This document shows positions 26,510-36,412 of a stretch of DNA of 64,000 nt, in pieces. The notes under the pieces were generated by a model. That model was not told where the DNA came from. It did not search any database and was given only the letters and a program-made list of their open reading frames with translations. The position numbers and the translations under genes are program-made. The stretch is taken from positions 371,046-435,045 of the forward strand of contig NZ_LQXM01000028.1 in assembly GCF_001648555.1 (NCBI RefSeq), given 5' to 3'. The stretch is from Rossellomorea aquimaris TF-12 (GTDB lineage Bacteria; Bacillota; Bacilli; Bacillales; Bacillaceae_B). Position 1 is the stretch's first letter. Each line of letters opens with the position of its first letter.

Positions 26510-27718
26510 TTAAGAATTTATAACAGAGTCTAATGATTTTATCATTGTACTTGTATCAATTCCTGTTACTACTAGCCTCTTTTGAAGTGTTTCATTAGCT
26601 ACTATAATATTTACGATACCATTAATATGATAATAGTCACTTTGTTTACTTACAATTTTTCTACTAACTTTTTTAAAGATACTGTTAATTTTAAAGGTAG
26701 TATATTTTGCAGAATTTATTACTTTAGCCACATAATTTTTATCGGAGTAGCTTTTATAACACAAAAAGATAGTATCTTTAAATTGGGGATATTTTAACAG
26801 ACAGTTTATAGTTAAGAACTCAAAATTAAAATTTTTAATCAAATCTAATTTATTTAAATCCTTTATTGCTGCTAAAGCAGAATCAGCCCAAATTGTATCA
26901 ACACTGTAAAATTTAGGAACCAACTCTGACCAATTATATTCTTTATGCCCTCTAAAATGCGGGGCATCTTCTAACTTACCTGTATGTCTCCCTGTAGCTG
27001 AGTCTGATGAACCGCTTTTATTACAAATACCTGAAATAGTTAGTGGGAAGTCTATCTCAACCAATTTATTAACAGTTAACGAAAGGGCAACAGAAATATA
27101 TATATCTGGTGATAATCCTCCGAAGTATTTTCCAGTTGTTTCTCTTATTTGCTGAAGGCACTCTCTTCTTACAATGCCATGATATAACTTTACCATATCA
27201 AGTGATAAATAATCTTGCCCGCCCTGTTTTAATAATTTTACAACTTCATAATACGGATCACATATTTTTGCTTTTGTAGTAATCTGATTTATACTTAAAT
27301 ATCCATCATCTTTCTTACCTCTTAACGCCTCTGAATTGGGCCAAAAGTAAACTGCGTTCAATCCTGGTTTAATTGCATCAACATTATTCTTTTTAGCCCA
27401 TAATACTACATCAATTATCTGAGGTAATATCCCGTCATCATCACCAATTATACACACATATTCTCCATCTGCTTGACTAACGGCTAAATTGAAGTTGTCA
27501 ACAAATGATATTGTTCCCTCAGTGTAGTTATATTTTAACCGCTTATTATTATCATGCTTAATTAATAATTTTGACAATTCACGTTTTTCACTATTGTCCT
27601 GTATAACAACTTGTATTCGATCATCATTAATGTTCAAAATTTGTTCTACAGTTGCACTTGCATACTTTTCTCTATTTTTAGTAGGAATGACAACAGATAA
27701 TAAAAAATTATTTTTCAT
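26510..27718 (-). CDS. Glycosyltransferase family 2
   Basis: An inverting GT-A glycosyltransferase of 402 aa. The N-terminus has 'LSVVIPTKNREKYASATVEQ', then 'VVIQDNSE' and the metal-binding region 'VCIIGDDDGILPQ'. No transmembrane segment is obvious. ATG start with AAGGTAGG at seven bases. It transfers one sugar during repeat-unit assembly; donor and acceptor cannot be told. The segment around it is distinctly AT-rich, common for serotype-specific genes. Confidence 0.88.
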   Translation of the reverse strand: MKNNFLLSVVIPTKNREKYASATVEQILNINDDRIQVVIQDNSEKRELSKLLIKHDNNKRLKYNYTEGTISFVDNFNLAVSQADGEYVCIIGDDDGILPQIIDVVLWAKKNNVDAIKPGLNAVYFWPNSEALRGKKDDGYLSINQITTKAKICDPYYEVVKLLKQGGQDYLSLDMVKLYHGIVRRECLQQIRETTGKYFGGLSPDIYISVALSLTVNKLVEIDFPLTISGICNKSGSSDSATGRHTGKLEDAPHFRGHKEYNWSELVPKFYSVDTIWADSALAAIKDLNKLDLIKNFNFEFLTINCLLKYPQFKDTIFLCYKSYSDKNYVAKVINSAKYTTFKINSIFKKVSRKIVSKQSDYYHINGIVNIIVANETLQKRLVVTGIDTSTMIKSLDSVINS

Positions 27719-27784
27719 ATAAACCTACCTTCTTTATTAATTATTTAGATAATAAATAATTAATATTGTATTGTAGAATTTCAG

Positions 27785-28909
27785 TTACTTTCTCCAGACC
27801 ATTTTGTTAACAATACCTGTATAGCTCTGAATTATTTTAACTACTTTTACACTTACATTTAAATCTGTATAACTTAATACATCTATACCCATATCGCTGT
27901 TAGATTTCATAGCAACCGCCATATCAACAGCTTGAAGCACTTGTTCTGTAGTAATACTACCAATAATCATGTTTCCTTTATCAAATACTTCAGGTCTTTC
28001 TGTGCTCGTTCTAACTGATACGGCGGGAAATTTATAGTAAGAAGCTTCTTCAGCAATAGTTCCGCTATCAGAGACAACACAAAAGGCATTAATTTGCAGA
28101 TTGTTGTAATCAGAGAAAGAAAAAGGTTGTAAGCTTCTCACATTTTTATGGAACTTAAAACCGCGCTGTTCTATTGTCTTTTTACTTCTTGGATGCGTAC
28201 TATAAATAACTGGCATGTCATATGTTTCTGCCATAGAATTAATAGCATTCATAAGTGCCATAAAATTTTGCTCATTATCTATATTCTCTTCACGATGAGC
28301 CGATAGTAATATATACTTTCCTTTTTCCAATCCAAGAGTTTTCAAAACACTACTATTATTAATTCTATTTGCATTAGCACTGAGAACTTCTGCCATAGGT
28401 GAGCCTACAACATACGTTCTCTCTTTAGGTACACCTTCTGAGTTTAAATACCTTCTAGCATGCTCTGTATAGCAAAGATTAACATCACTAGTATGATCTA
28501 CAATTCTTCTATTAATTTCTTCAGGTAAATTTTCGTCAAAACATCTATTACCTGCTTCCATATGAAAAATAGGGATTTTTAATCTTTTTGCAGATATGAC
28601 ACTTAGACAAGAATTTGTATCTCCAAGAACTAGAACAGCATCTGGTTTTAGCTCAACCATAATCTCATATGATTTAGCAAGAACATTACCCATTGTTTGT
28701 CCTAGGTTATCACCTACCACCCCTAAATAATAGTCTGGAGTTCGTAGTCCTAATTCATTAAAAAACACTTCGTTAAGAGTATAATCATAATTTTGTCCGG
28801 TATGAACTAATACATGGTTAAAGTACATATCACACTTTTTTATTATCTCGGATAATTTTATTATCTCTGGGCGTGTGCCTACTATTGTCATTACTGTTAA
28901 TTTACGCAC
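27785..28909 (-). CDS. Non-hydrolysing UDP-N-acetylhexosamine 2-epimerase (CapG/WbvD type)
   Basis: The 374-aa enzyme has the WecB/CapG fold: 'TIVGTRPEIIKLSEIIK', 'VHTGQNYD', 'VLGDTNSCLS', 'HMEAGNRCFDENLPEE' and 'SAHREENID'. In pathways for UDP-L-FucNAc or UDP-L-QuiNAc it performs the final C2 epimerisation. The GTG at 28909 follows AGGAGG at seven bases and overlaps the preceding reductase gene. The trio dehydratase-reductase-2-epimerase defines the pathway. Confidence 0.9.
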   Translation of the reverse strand: MRKLTVMTIVGTRPEIIKLSEIIKKCDMYFNHVLVHTGQNYDYTLNEVFFNELGLRTPDYYLGVVGDNLGQTMGNVLAKSYEIMVELKPDAVLVLGDTNSCLSVISAKRLKIPIFHMEAGNRCFDENLPEEINRRIVDHTSDVNLCYTEHARRYLNSEGVPKERTYVVGSPMAEVLSANANRINNSSVLKTLGLEKGKYILLSAHREENIDNEQNFMALMNAINSMAETYDMPVIYSTHPRSKKTIEQRGFKFHKNVRSLQPFSFSDYNNLQINAFCVVSDSGTIAEEASYYKFPAVSVRTSTERPEVFDKGNMIIGSITTEQVLQAVDMAVAMKSNSDMGIDVLSYTDLNVSVKVVKIIQSYTGIVNKMVWRK

Positions 28910-29778
28910 TGCTTGTCCTCCTGTTGCTTCACATAGTGAGGATAAAGTTCTTTATGATTTTCTATCCACTCTTTCATTTCTATTATCATCTGTTCATAGC
29001 TTGGAACTATAAAATTAAAATCGTTTCTGTTATTAATAAGGGATTTATCAACTGCAAAAGTATCACTAGGTAAAATTGTTAATGAATTTCCTTTCATACT
29101 TTTATTGAAAAGTTTAAGTAGTTCATATTTGCTAATACTTTCATTATTTACTAGGTTATATAGACCAGTTATTCCTTCTTCTAGTGCTTTATCCATGGCC
29201 TTGGCTAATGTTAAAGTTGTAACCCCTGTCCATATTGCTTTGGTAAAGCCATTAATCTGTCCTTCTTGTTTCATAAACCAATTAAAAAGTCCAATACCAT
29301 CATTATTTAGATCCGGACCAATTATAGAGTTTCTGAAAGTTAAATCTTTACTATTTTCTAGTTCACCTAAAGCTTTAGATCTATCATAAAAAGTACTTCC
29401 ATCTCTAAATGATGTTTCTGTGTATCCACCTTCTTTACCAGAAAAAACACAATCTGTGCTCATATGGATAACTTTTGTTTTCATATCTTTTGTAATTTCG
29501 CTTAAATAATGCGGTAAATAACTATTTAATAGTACAGCTAATGCTTTTTTATCATCGGCGTCTTTATTTAAAATTCCAATAGCATTAATAACTGCATCAT
29601 AGTTACCTTCAGAAATTACATCTTTTAAAAAAGGAAAATTAGTAACATCTCCTATAATATTATTACAATATTTAAACCCTCTTCTACTAAAAGCAGTAAC
29701 GTCATGTCCTACTTCACTAAGATATAAAGAAATTACATGCCCTGCCATTCCAGTTGCACCAAGAACAAGGATTTTCAT
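28897..29778 (-). CDS. RmlD-like UDP-4-keto-6-deoxy-HexNAc reductase
   Basis: A 293-aa SDR with 'LGATGMAGHVISLYL', 'NAIGILN', 'MSTDCVFSG' and the YxxxK as 'YDRSKALGE'. It is expected to reduce the 4-keto group made by the adjacent dehydratase. It lacks the C-terminal cupin extension of CapF/FnlB (about 370 aa) and is closer in size and type to RmlD-like WbvR/QnlB reductases, favouring UDP-L-RhaNAc then L-QuiNAc rather than L-FucNAc. The start ATG immediately follows the dehydratase stop, with GGAGGGAG upstream. Confidence 0.85.
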   Translation of the reverse strand: MKILVLGATGMAGHVISLYLSEVGHDVTAFSRRGFKYCNNIIGDVTNFPFLKDVISEGNYDAVINAIGILNKDADDKKALAVLLNSYLPHYLSEITKDMKTKVIHMSTDCVFSGKEGGYTETSFRDGSTFYDRSKALGELENSKDLTFRNSIIGPDLNNDGIGLFNWFMKQEGQINGFTKAIWTGVTTLTLAKAMDKALEEGITGLYNLVNNESISKYELLKLFNKSMKGNSLTILPSDTFAVDKSLINNRNDFNFIVPSYEQMIIEMKEWIENHKELYPHYVKQQEDKQCVN

Positions 29779-30801
29779 CTATCTCTCCCTCCAATTCTTT
29801 AATTCTTCTTGGATGTAATCAAGGTTAAGTAGTTTATCCTTTATACCCTCAATTCCTAACCTTAGAGTGTTATGAGAATTATAATCTTCGACTTCTTGTA
29901 GCTGCTCATTACCTTCTACAAAGTATTTGTCATAGTTAAGATCTCTTTTATCCGCAGGAACCCTATAAAACCCACCTAAATCTTGAGCAACTACATGCTC
30001 TTCTCTTGTGAGAAGTGTTTCATATAACTTTTCTCCATGACGAGTACCTATAACTTTAATTTCGTTTTTAGCATTGAATAATTCCTTGATTGCCTGTGCT
30101 AAATCTCCGATGGTAGAAGCTGGGGCTTTCTGAACCATAATATCTCCTGCTTCTGCGTTTTCAAAGGCAAAAACAACAAGTTCTACAGCTTCCTCAAGAC
30201 TCATCAAAAATCTTGTCATGTTTGGATCTGTAACTGTTAAAGGTAGCCCATTCTTTATCTGGTCTACAAATAGTGGAATAACCGAACCTCTCGACGCCAT
30301 AACATTTCCATATCTTGTTCCACAAATTAAAGTCCTTTCAGGATCAATAGTTTTTGATTTGGCCACAAAAACTTTCTCCATCATAGCTTTTGAAATTCCC
30401 ATTGCATTTATGGGATATGCAGCTTTGTCAGTGGAGAGACATATCACCTTTTTAACACCCATTTCAATAGCACCAGTAACAACATTTTCGGTCCCTATTA
30501 TATTCGTTTTTACTGCTTCGAGAGGAAAGAATTCACAAGATGGGACTTGCTTAAGTGCTGCAGCATGGAAAATATAGTCAACACCATGCATCGCGTTCTT
30601 AACACTTGATAAGTCACGGACATCACCAATATAAAACTTTAATTTTTCGTTACTATAAACTTTTCTCATATCATCTTGTTTTTTTTCATCTCTTGAGAAT
30701 ATTCTTATTTCCTTAACATCAGTATTTAGAAATCTTTTCATTACTGCATTTCCAAAGGATCCTGTACCACCAGTTATTAGAAGTGTTTTGTTTTTAAACA
30801 T
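29779..30801 (-). CDS. UDP-GlcNAc 4,6-dehydratase/5-epimerase (CapE/FnlA type)
   Basis: The soluble SDR of 340 aa has 'ITGGTGSFGNAVMKRFL', 'FSRDEKKQDDMR', 'HAAALKQVPSCEFFP' and a KAAYPINAMGISK active site. This is the CapE/FnlA/WbjB class, which dehydrates UDP-GlcNAc and inverts C5 to the L-arabino 4-keto sugar, the first step toward L-FucNAc, L-RhaNAc and L-QuiNAc. The ATG at 30801 with AGGAGG at eight bases is the correct start; the frame upstream of it belongs to the preceding gene's end. Confidence 0.92.
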   Translation of the reverse strand: MFKNKTLLITGGTGSFGNAVMKRFLNTDVKEIRIFSRDEKKQDDMRKVYSNEKLKFYIGDVRDLSSVKNAMHGVDYIFHAAALKQVPSCEFFPLEAVKTNIIGTENVVTGAIEMGVKKVICLSTDKAAYPINAMGISKAMMEKVFVAKSKTIDPERTLICGTRYGNVMASRGSVIPLFVDQIKNGLPLTVTDPNMTRFLMSLEEAVELVVFAFENAEAGDIMVQKAPASTIGDLAQAIKELFNAKNEIKVIGTRHGEKLYETLLTREEHVVAQDLGGFYRVPADKRDLNYDKYFVEGNEQLQEVEDYNSHNTLRLGIEGIKDKLLNLDYIQEELKNWRER

Positions 30802-32026
30802 TAGATTGTCCTCCTGAAATAATTTCATCTATTTTGTCAATTAGTTTTCCCATTGCATATTCTGCAGTGTGATATTTCATTGTATATTCATAGTTTAAAT
30901 TACCTAATCTTCGAAGCATTTCTTTATCATCCTTAAGTCTTAAAATTGCCTTAGCCAGAGATTCAGGATTATTAGGCTCAAATATTAACCCATTAACTTC
31001 ATGATTAACAAATTCACGAATATTAGGAAAATCTGATATTATTACTGGTTTTCTTTGCACCCCAATTTCAAATGCGGGTCGCGCTTGATGGGGTTTCGTC
31101 ATTGGAAAGATTAATATATCGCAAGCTGAAAAGGAATCAGACATATCTTTTTGGATACCTATGAACTTAACTTTGCTTTGAATCCCTTTTTGTAAAATAT
31201 ATTGTTTGTTTTCTTCTGAGAACTTTATTATTTTTCTGTTCTTTATTCTACTAACTGTTCGTTTAATACCTTCCCCTTGAATATTGCCAAAATCTTTGCC
31301 CGCTACTATAAGACTAATCTCTTGATTCTTTAATATATTAATAGCTTTTAAGGCTATATCTATTCCCTTTAATTTGTCTGTTCCTCCTACAAATAACACA
31401 TTAAAATTCTGTGGGTTAATATTTAAATTAGCACAAGCAACATCTCTATCATTATTTGCCTTATATTCTTTTATTTCTAAAAAATCTGGTGACACTACTG
31501 TTTGAGCTTTAGTTAACCCTGTTTGCAATAAATCGTATTCGGATAAAAAAGCGACAGCTGTAAATTCATCTAACATATTTTTCATAAATTTATTCATAAG
31601 TTTCTTAGGACTACCTGGTATTGTTTCTCTTACAAAACATAGAGATTTTATTTTTCTTTTCTTAAATAACTTTCCCATCCAGCATAAAACTTTTGAATTT
31701 ACTAAAACAAAATCAGGGTTTACATTTCTTAATACTAAGTCCCAATATTTAATTTGGGTAAGAGAATGTAGTGCGTGATACCAAAACCTGGGTTTTAGCA
31801 AATTATTACCCCCGCTATAATATGTTAATTTTCCTAATCTGAATGAGAAGGTATGAGGATTTAAACCCTTCTCTCTTAAAAAGTTTAGAAGGTCAGGTGG
31901 ATCATTCGGTATATAACAGACAACTTTGTATTTTTTTTCCAAAGTTCTCCATGTGTTATATAAACTAATCCCTGCCCCACCGAGCAATCCTGAGTGATGA
32001 ATCAATAATATTTTCTTTTTACTCAT
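30794..32026 (-). CDS. Glycosyltransferase family 4
   Basis: A retaining GT-B transferase of 410 aa. Its N-terminal half starts 'KKILLIHHSGLLGGAGIS'. The C-terminal donor domain has 'LFVGGTDKLKGIDIALKAI' and an E-x7-E-type region around 'ARPAFEIGVQRKPVI'. It has no membrane segments. The ATG at 32026 has GGGAG at eight bases and overlaps the end of the polymerase gene. Sugar specificity is unknown. Confidence 0.85.
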   Translation of the reverse strand: MSKKKILLIHHSGLLGGAGISLYNTWRTLEKKYKVVCYIPNDPPDLLNFLREKGLNPHTFSFRLGKLTYYSGGNNLLKPRFWYHALHSLTQIKYWDLVLRNVNPDFVLVNSKVLCWMGKLFKKRKIKSLCFVRETIPGSPKKLMNKFMKNMLDEFTAVAFLSEYDLLQTGLTKAQTVVSPDFLEIKEYKANNDRDVACANLNINPQNFNVLFVGGTDKLKGIDIALKAINILKNQEISLIVAGKDFGNIQGEGIKRTVSRIKNRKIIKFSEENKQYILQKGIQSKVKFIGIQKDMSDSFSACDILIFPMTKPHQARPAFEIGVQRKPVIISDFPNIREFVNHEVNGLIFEPNNPESLAKAILRLKDDKEMLRRLGNLNYEYTMKYHTAEYAMGKLIDKIDEIISGGQSNV

Positions 32027-32031
32027 ATAAT

Positions 32032-33102
32032 CTACTCCCAAAAGAATTTGTAGTTGTCAATCCCCATGCTTCCACCAGGTGTCGAAATTATAAATTGAAT
32101 TAATGGGAAAATAATACAAGCCATCATAGCAATAACACGGATATTCTTGCTTTTGATCCCTTGAATTACATTTGGTATTAAAAGAGTAATATAAATCATA
32201 AAATACAATGATATTCTTTCAAACAATGGAATCTCCATTGCTAAGAAAAATACCACAAAATTAATACATGAAAGAACAAAGGATATTGACATGACCCTTA
32301 TATAATCTTCATTATGCTCATTACTACTTTTTGGCCAAAAAAACAAACATGCTAACGGAAGCGCCATTACAACAACTATTAATAACGGATTAACATAAGC
32401 CGTATTGTCTAAATATCTTATATACTTTTCAGGAGTAAGCTGTTGGACCAGTGAACCAAATAATCCTCGTCCAATGAAAGCTACGCAACTTAAGCCATAT
32501 ATAATAAAACCTGTTTTTTTATTAATCCTTATTTTCCTTAGAAAGAATACTAATAAAAAAACTATTGCTGAGTTGTGGAAAAAATAAGCTATACCGACAA
32601 AAATAAAAAATAGGATTTTCTTATTTTTTATTAAATATATAAAAGCTAATATTGTTAAAGAAATTGCAATTGTCTGCCTTAAACCACTCATTGACATTGC
32701 AAATATGCCAATGGTTACATGTAAGTAGAAACTTAGTAAAATATTTTTAGAATAAAGATAATATAATAAGGACATGGTTATTACAAAGATGGCTGCAATA
32801 ATTGCTAAATACGCTTGGAAGTTTAAACCCAGCTGTCCTAATGCATAATTAAAATAGGAATAACCAAGTTCTGAATCCCTTATTAAATTATTTAAATAAT
32901 ATTTACCATTTTCATACTCATTCAAGTAACCTAGTATATCAGTCCCTACTGAGACATCTCTCAAAGCCATAACAACAAATAGACTAATACCTGCAATTAA
33001 AACGTATAGTTTACTGTTGTATCTTAGTCTTATCCGACTATTAGCATTAAAAGCTATTGCCGTAATTGCCCAATATGACAATAACGTCATATAAATAAAC
33101 AT
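32032..33102 (-). CDS. EpsG-family (Wzy-like) polysaccharide polymerase
   Basis: The 356-aa protein has about 9-10 membrane helices and the EpsG pattern: 'ALRDVSVGTDILGYLNEYE' after the second helix, then 'SELGYSYFNYALGQL' and 'SGLRQTIAISL'. EpsG proteins polymerise repeat units at the outer face of the membrane. ATG start with AGGTGG close upstream. It is central in the glycosyltransferase block. Confidence 0.85.
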   Translation of the reverse strand: MFIYMTLLSYWAITAIAFNANSRIRLRYNSKLYVLIAGISLFVVMALRDVSVGTDILGYLNEYENGKYYLNNLIRDSELGYSYFNYALGQLGLNFQAYLAIIAAIFVITMSLLYYLYSKNILLSFYLHVTIGIFAMSMSGLRQTIAISLTILAFIYLIKNKKILFFIFVGIAYFFHNSAIVFLLVFFLRKIRINKKTGFIIYGLSCVAFIGRGLFGSLVQQLTPEKYIRYLDNTAYVNPLLIVVVMALPLACLFFWPKSSNEHNEDYIRVMSISFVLSCINFVVFFLAMEIPLFERISLYFMIYITLLIPNVIQGIKSKNIRVIAMMACIIFPLIQFIISTPGGSMGIDNYKFFWE

Positions 33103-33118
33103 GAAACCACCTATTTTT

Positions 33119-34300
33119 CTAAAGAATTAGTTTAACTTCATCTGTCCAATTCTCCAAATTAAAAATATCTGAATTATAACAAAACTCCTTCATTTTATTT
33201 ATCTGATCAGCTTCTAAAGATAATATATCTATAAATTTTTGCAAATCTTGATTATTATTATTTACATCTATAAAAAAGCCATTTTTCCCATCAATTAAAT
33301 ACTTATGGAGATCACTTGTTTTAGTTGTAATTACTGGAACATTACAATTAATACTTTCTGTAAATTTTGTAGGAAATCCAGCTTTGGTTGTCCTATTGTC
33401 ATCCCTAATTAATAAAGAAAAGTCGGCAATACGAATCATTCTTTGTATCTCTTCATTGCTTTTTCTACCATGAAAAATAACACGGTGTTCTAACTCATCT
33501 AACATACTTTTATCCCTAGGCAAAACTTCTAGATATTGTTCTCTTGTAATTCCATATATATCAAACTGAAAGTCAATTCCAACTTTAAAAGAGTTGTACA
33601 GTATAAGTATTGCAAGATCTAGCCTATCCTTAGCAAGGTTTCTGTCTTTTAAAGGTTTCCCTAATCTAAATGGGACACCAGCATAAACTAATTTAGTTAC
33701 CTTATTATTTGCGTATATAGGTTCTTTTTTATTTAACATATTAATCAATGTTGGTATAACAATCGAATTTTTATTATTATAATAGCTCGCTAAATAGTCA
33801 CTTACTACTATAAGTGAATCCACTTTTTTATTAATTACTTTCATTCTAAAAGTCGTATCCAGATATTTTAAAGCTTTAAAAATTAAACTACCCTCTGTCC
33901 CTCCATACCACTCCGTACAGTCTGAAATAATCTTTATACTATTTTCTCGACAATATCTTCTTATTCTTTCAAAGGCTACTGCTTGATAGTTATAACATAT
34001 AACTGCTTTTATATCCCTGTACTCTCTGATCACATCTGAAAATAAATCAACACTTGTTAAATATTTCAACCATTCTTTATTATTATTAGGGTAGGGTATA
34101 TTCCAACAGGTAAATCCTTCAAACTCTTGTTTAGAGTACTGAAATTCATTTCTATAGCTTAAATTTCTATCAATACCAATAAAAACTATAGAGTACCCTA
34201 GTTTAGTCAATATCTTGGCATTAGCCATTACTCTATTAGCTGCTGCATTTTTATCAGGAAGCTCAAACCCTCCAATATATAATATGGTTCCTTTACTCAT
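33119..34300 (-). CDS. GT-B fold glycosyltransferase
   Basis: The 393-aa protein starts 'GTILYIGGFELPDKNAAANR'. It has a C-terminal donor-binding half with 'HRVIFHGRKSNEEIQRMI' and 'TKAGFPTKFTESINCNVPVI', typical of family 4 enzymes. No signal or membrane span. ATG start with AAGGAG about 12 bases upstream. Strongly AT-biased codon use matches neighbouring serotype genes. Linkage specificity is unknown. Confidence 0.82.
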   Translation of the reverse strand: MSKGTILYIGGFELPDKNAAANRVMANAKILTKLGYSIVFIGIDRNLSYRNEFQYSKQEFEGFTCWNIPYPNNNKEWLKYLTSVDLFSDVIREYRDIKAVICYNYQAVAFERIRRYCRENSIKIISDCTEWYGGTEGSLIFKALKYLDTTFRMKVINKKVDSLIVVSDYLASYYNNKNSIVIPTLINMLNKKEPIYANNKVTKLVYAGVPFRLGKPLKDRNLAKDRLDLAILILYNSFKVGIDFQFDIYGITREQYLEVLPRDKSMLDELEHRVIFHGRKSNEEIQRMIRIADFSLLIRDDNRTTKAGFPTKFTESINCNVPVITTKTSDLHKYLIDGKNGFFIDVNNNNQDLQKFIDILSLEADQINKMKEFCYNSDIFNLENWTDEVKLIL

Positions 34301-34508
34301 TTTATTTAAATTCTCCTTTAATTAAGAAGTGTTAAACCTAACCTATTATTTACATAACAGAATTAGCTATTTTTTCATTTTCCAACTTATTAATGAAATA
34401 TTAGAGATTAAGAATTAATTACAACAACCTCATTCAAAAACAATAAAAAAAAACCTATAAAAAAATATCATCTGGGACTTAAAATTATAGGATTGTATTG
34501 TGATGATA
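34301..34508. other. AT-rich intergenic gap in the polysaccharide locus
   Basis: About 200 bases without a gene separate two glycosyltransferase genes. It includes a long A-run and no obvious terminator, and may be a recombination joint between locus modules. Confidence 0.35.
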
Positions 34509-35621
34509 CTATTTTCCAAGTAATTGTTGTACAATAATCTCATTGACTTTATTGACATCAAACTTTTCAACCGCCAATCGTCTTGATTCATCACCCATTA
34601 ATTCAACTTTATCGGGATTTTCTATCATCCAAGTAATTTTATCTACTAAAGCTTCGGTATTTTTTGGGGGTACTAAAAAACCATTTATTCCGTTAGTTAC
34701 AGTTTCTTTACAGCCAGGGGAATCGGTAGTAATAATTGGACGTCCAACTGCCATTGCTTCTAATACTGAACGGGGAACACCCTCACGATAGTATGATGGA
34801 AACACATAGATTCTGCATTTTTCAAGATATTTCATTACATTTTGAGTTTCTCCAAAGTACTGTAAAGCACCCTCATTAATTGCCTCTTCAATTGCACCCC
34901 AATCAACACTACCATCGTTATCATCTTTAGGTCCAACTAACCCAAAACGTGCCTCTGGGTATCGGTCTTTTATAATCCTTGATGCTTTTACATATTCATT
35001 AATCCCTTTGCTTCCAGTAACTCTAGTAACTAATAGAAACTCCAATTCTTTTGGTATTGGGGTTGGTTTATAAAGAGTAGTATTTACTCCTGACCCATTC
35101 GTAAAGCAAATATTATCTTTAGATACTAAATGTTTTCGTTTAAATTCCTTGTAATCATCCCTGTTTTGAAAAATAACTTTATTCGCTTGTCTTAACATAA
35201 GTGACAACATAGGAAAACTAATGGCTTGAGCAATTTTGCTTTTAGCCCCATTAGACATTAATAGATTTCCAGCTCCATTTATTATACAGACTACTCTTTT
35301 TACCTTTGCCAATTTTGCAGCTAGCACAACGCTTGGAATCATTCTGATGCCATATACCAATACGCAATCAATTTTATTCGCCATAAGTCTTTTTTGGATA
35401 TCACGTACAGATAATATCTCTTTCAATGGGTTCAAGTTAACACGTTGTATGTTAAGCTCACTGTATTCTATATCGAGTTTTTCTAATTCAGGAAGGCATA
35501 ATTCTTTTTTTTCAGGCCCCATAACTGTTAATTGAAAATCCAACCTTTTAAGTTCATTTAGTAATTCTTTTCTCGCTGTATAAACTTTATGTGCATATGT
35601 TGTTACGATAGCAACTTTCAT
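34509..35621 (-). CDS. Glycosyltransferase family 4 (PglA-like)
   Basis: A GT-B enzyme of 370 aa. It begins 'KVAIVTTYAHKVYTARKEL' and has 'GAGNLLMSNG' in the acceptor half. The donor half has 'FLLVTRVTGSKGINEYVKA' and the E-x7-E motif in 'REGVPRSVLEAMAVGRPI'. The order next to the initiating transferase, and the resemblance to PglA-type enzymes, suggest it adds the second sugar to the lipid-linked amino sugar. ATG with AAAGGAG at eight bases. Confidence 0.87.
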   Translation of the reverse strand: MKVAIVTTYAHKVYTARKELLNELKRLDFQLTVMGPEKKELCLPELEKLDIEYSELNIQRVNLNPLKEILSVRDIQKRLMANKIDCVLVYGIRMIPSVVLAAKLAKVKRVVCIINGAGNLLMSNGAKSKIAQAISFPMLSLMLRQANKVIFQNRDDYKEFKRKHLVSKDNICFTNGSGVNTTLYKPTPIPKELEFLLVTRVTGSKGINEYVKASRIIKDRYPEARFGLVGPKDDNDGSVDWGAIEEAINEGALQYFGETQNVMKYLEKCRIYVFPSYYREGVPRSVLEAMAVGRPIITTDSPGCKETVTNGINGFLVPPKNTEALVDKITWMIENPDKVELMGDESRRLAVEKFDVNKVNEIIVQQLLGK

Positions 35622-35672
35622 CTGGCAGTTCTCCTTTGAATTATGAGCAATTTTAAAATTCGGTAGAAATTG

Positions 35673-36398
35673 CTAATAATTCCATAAATGATATACTTGG
35701 TGACAGCCCACTTGCTTACAACCAACTTTTTGGTAAAAGTTAATGGCACCCGAGTTTCGTACTTGGGTACCAACTTTAATTTTTTTAACACCTTTTTGAT
35801 GTGTTTCATATTCTACTGCCTTAAAAAGGCTAGTCCCAATGCCACCTTTAGTCTCTTTCTGAGACACAGCAATCAGCTCAATTACACATACATTATCTAC
35901 ATATGAAAATAATAAAAAACCATTTATAATTCCTATATCATCCTTAGATAATGCATAAAACTTGTCTGTCTTTCCAAAAGAATTAATAATCCATTGTTGA
36001 TAGACTTGATCTCCACCTCGTTTGGCTAATTCAGGGTCCTCTGTAAATTTAGAGAACTGAAAATCTGCTATTTCAGTGATTTGATCATTTTTTTCTAATG
36101 CTTGGTGAATTGTTACGTTCTTTGGTTTATCATATAAACCTACTAGTTTTTTCTCGAATTGTATGTTTATATCTGCTAAAAACGCTGATGTGTCTTTTCC
36201 AATAAACTGTGCATTAATAGGTTCAGAGTTTTTATTCAGGATTGATATAAATTGATAATCTTTAAACCTAGTCTTTAATGCAGCCCATTCATTTAATGTA
36301 AGAGGTTTATGCAGAGTAGCTTTAGCACTTGTAACACCAAAAAACTCTGTATCCCATGTCAATTTATTAAAGGTCACTGCCTCTTCAAGATTTATCAA
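35673..36398 (-). CDS. GNAT acetyltransferase, WecD-like, acting on an amino sugar (predicted)
   Basis: The 241-aa protein has a WecD-like N-terminus ('LTWDTEFFGVTSAKATL') and a GNAT acetyl-CoA fold near the end ('VSQKETKGGIGTSLFKAVE', then 'VRNSGAINFYQKVGC'). Between an aminotransferase/sugar-transferase pair and glycosyltransferases, it most likely acetylates the 4-amino group of the initiating sugar nucleotide. TTG start with AAGGGGGG at eight bases. WecD acts on dTDP-4-amino-fucose, so the substrate class fits. Confidence 0.8.
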   Translation of the reverse strand: MINLEEAVTFNKLTWDTEFFGVTSAKATLHKPLTLNEWAALKTRFKDYQFISILNKNSEPINAQFIGKDTSAFLADINIQFEKKLVGLYDKPKNVTIHQALEKNDQITEIADFQFSKFTEDPELAKRGGDQVYQQWIINSFGKTDKFYALSKDDIGIINGFLLFSYVDNVCVIELIAVSQKETKGGIGTSLFKAVEYETHQKGVKKIKVGTQVRNSGAINFYQKVGCKQVGCHQVYHLWNY

Positions 36399-36412
36399 GA
36401 AAAAATCCCCCC

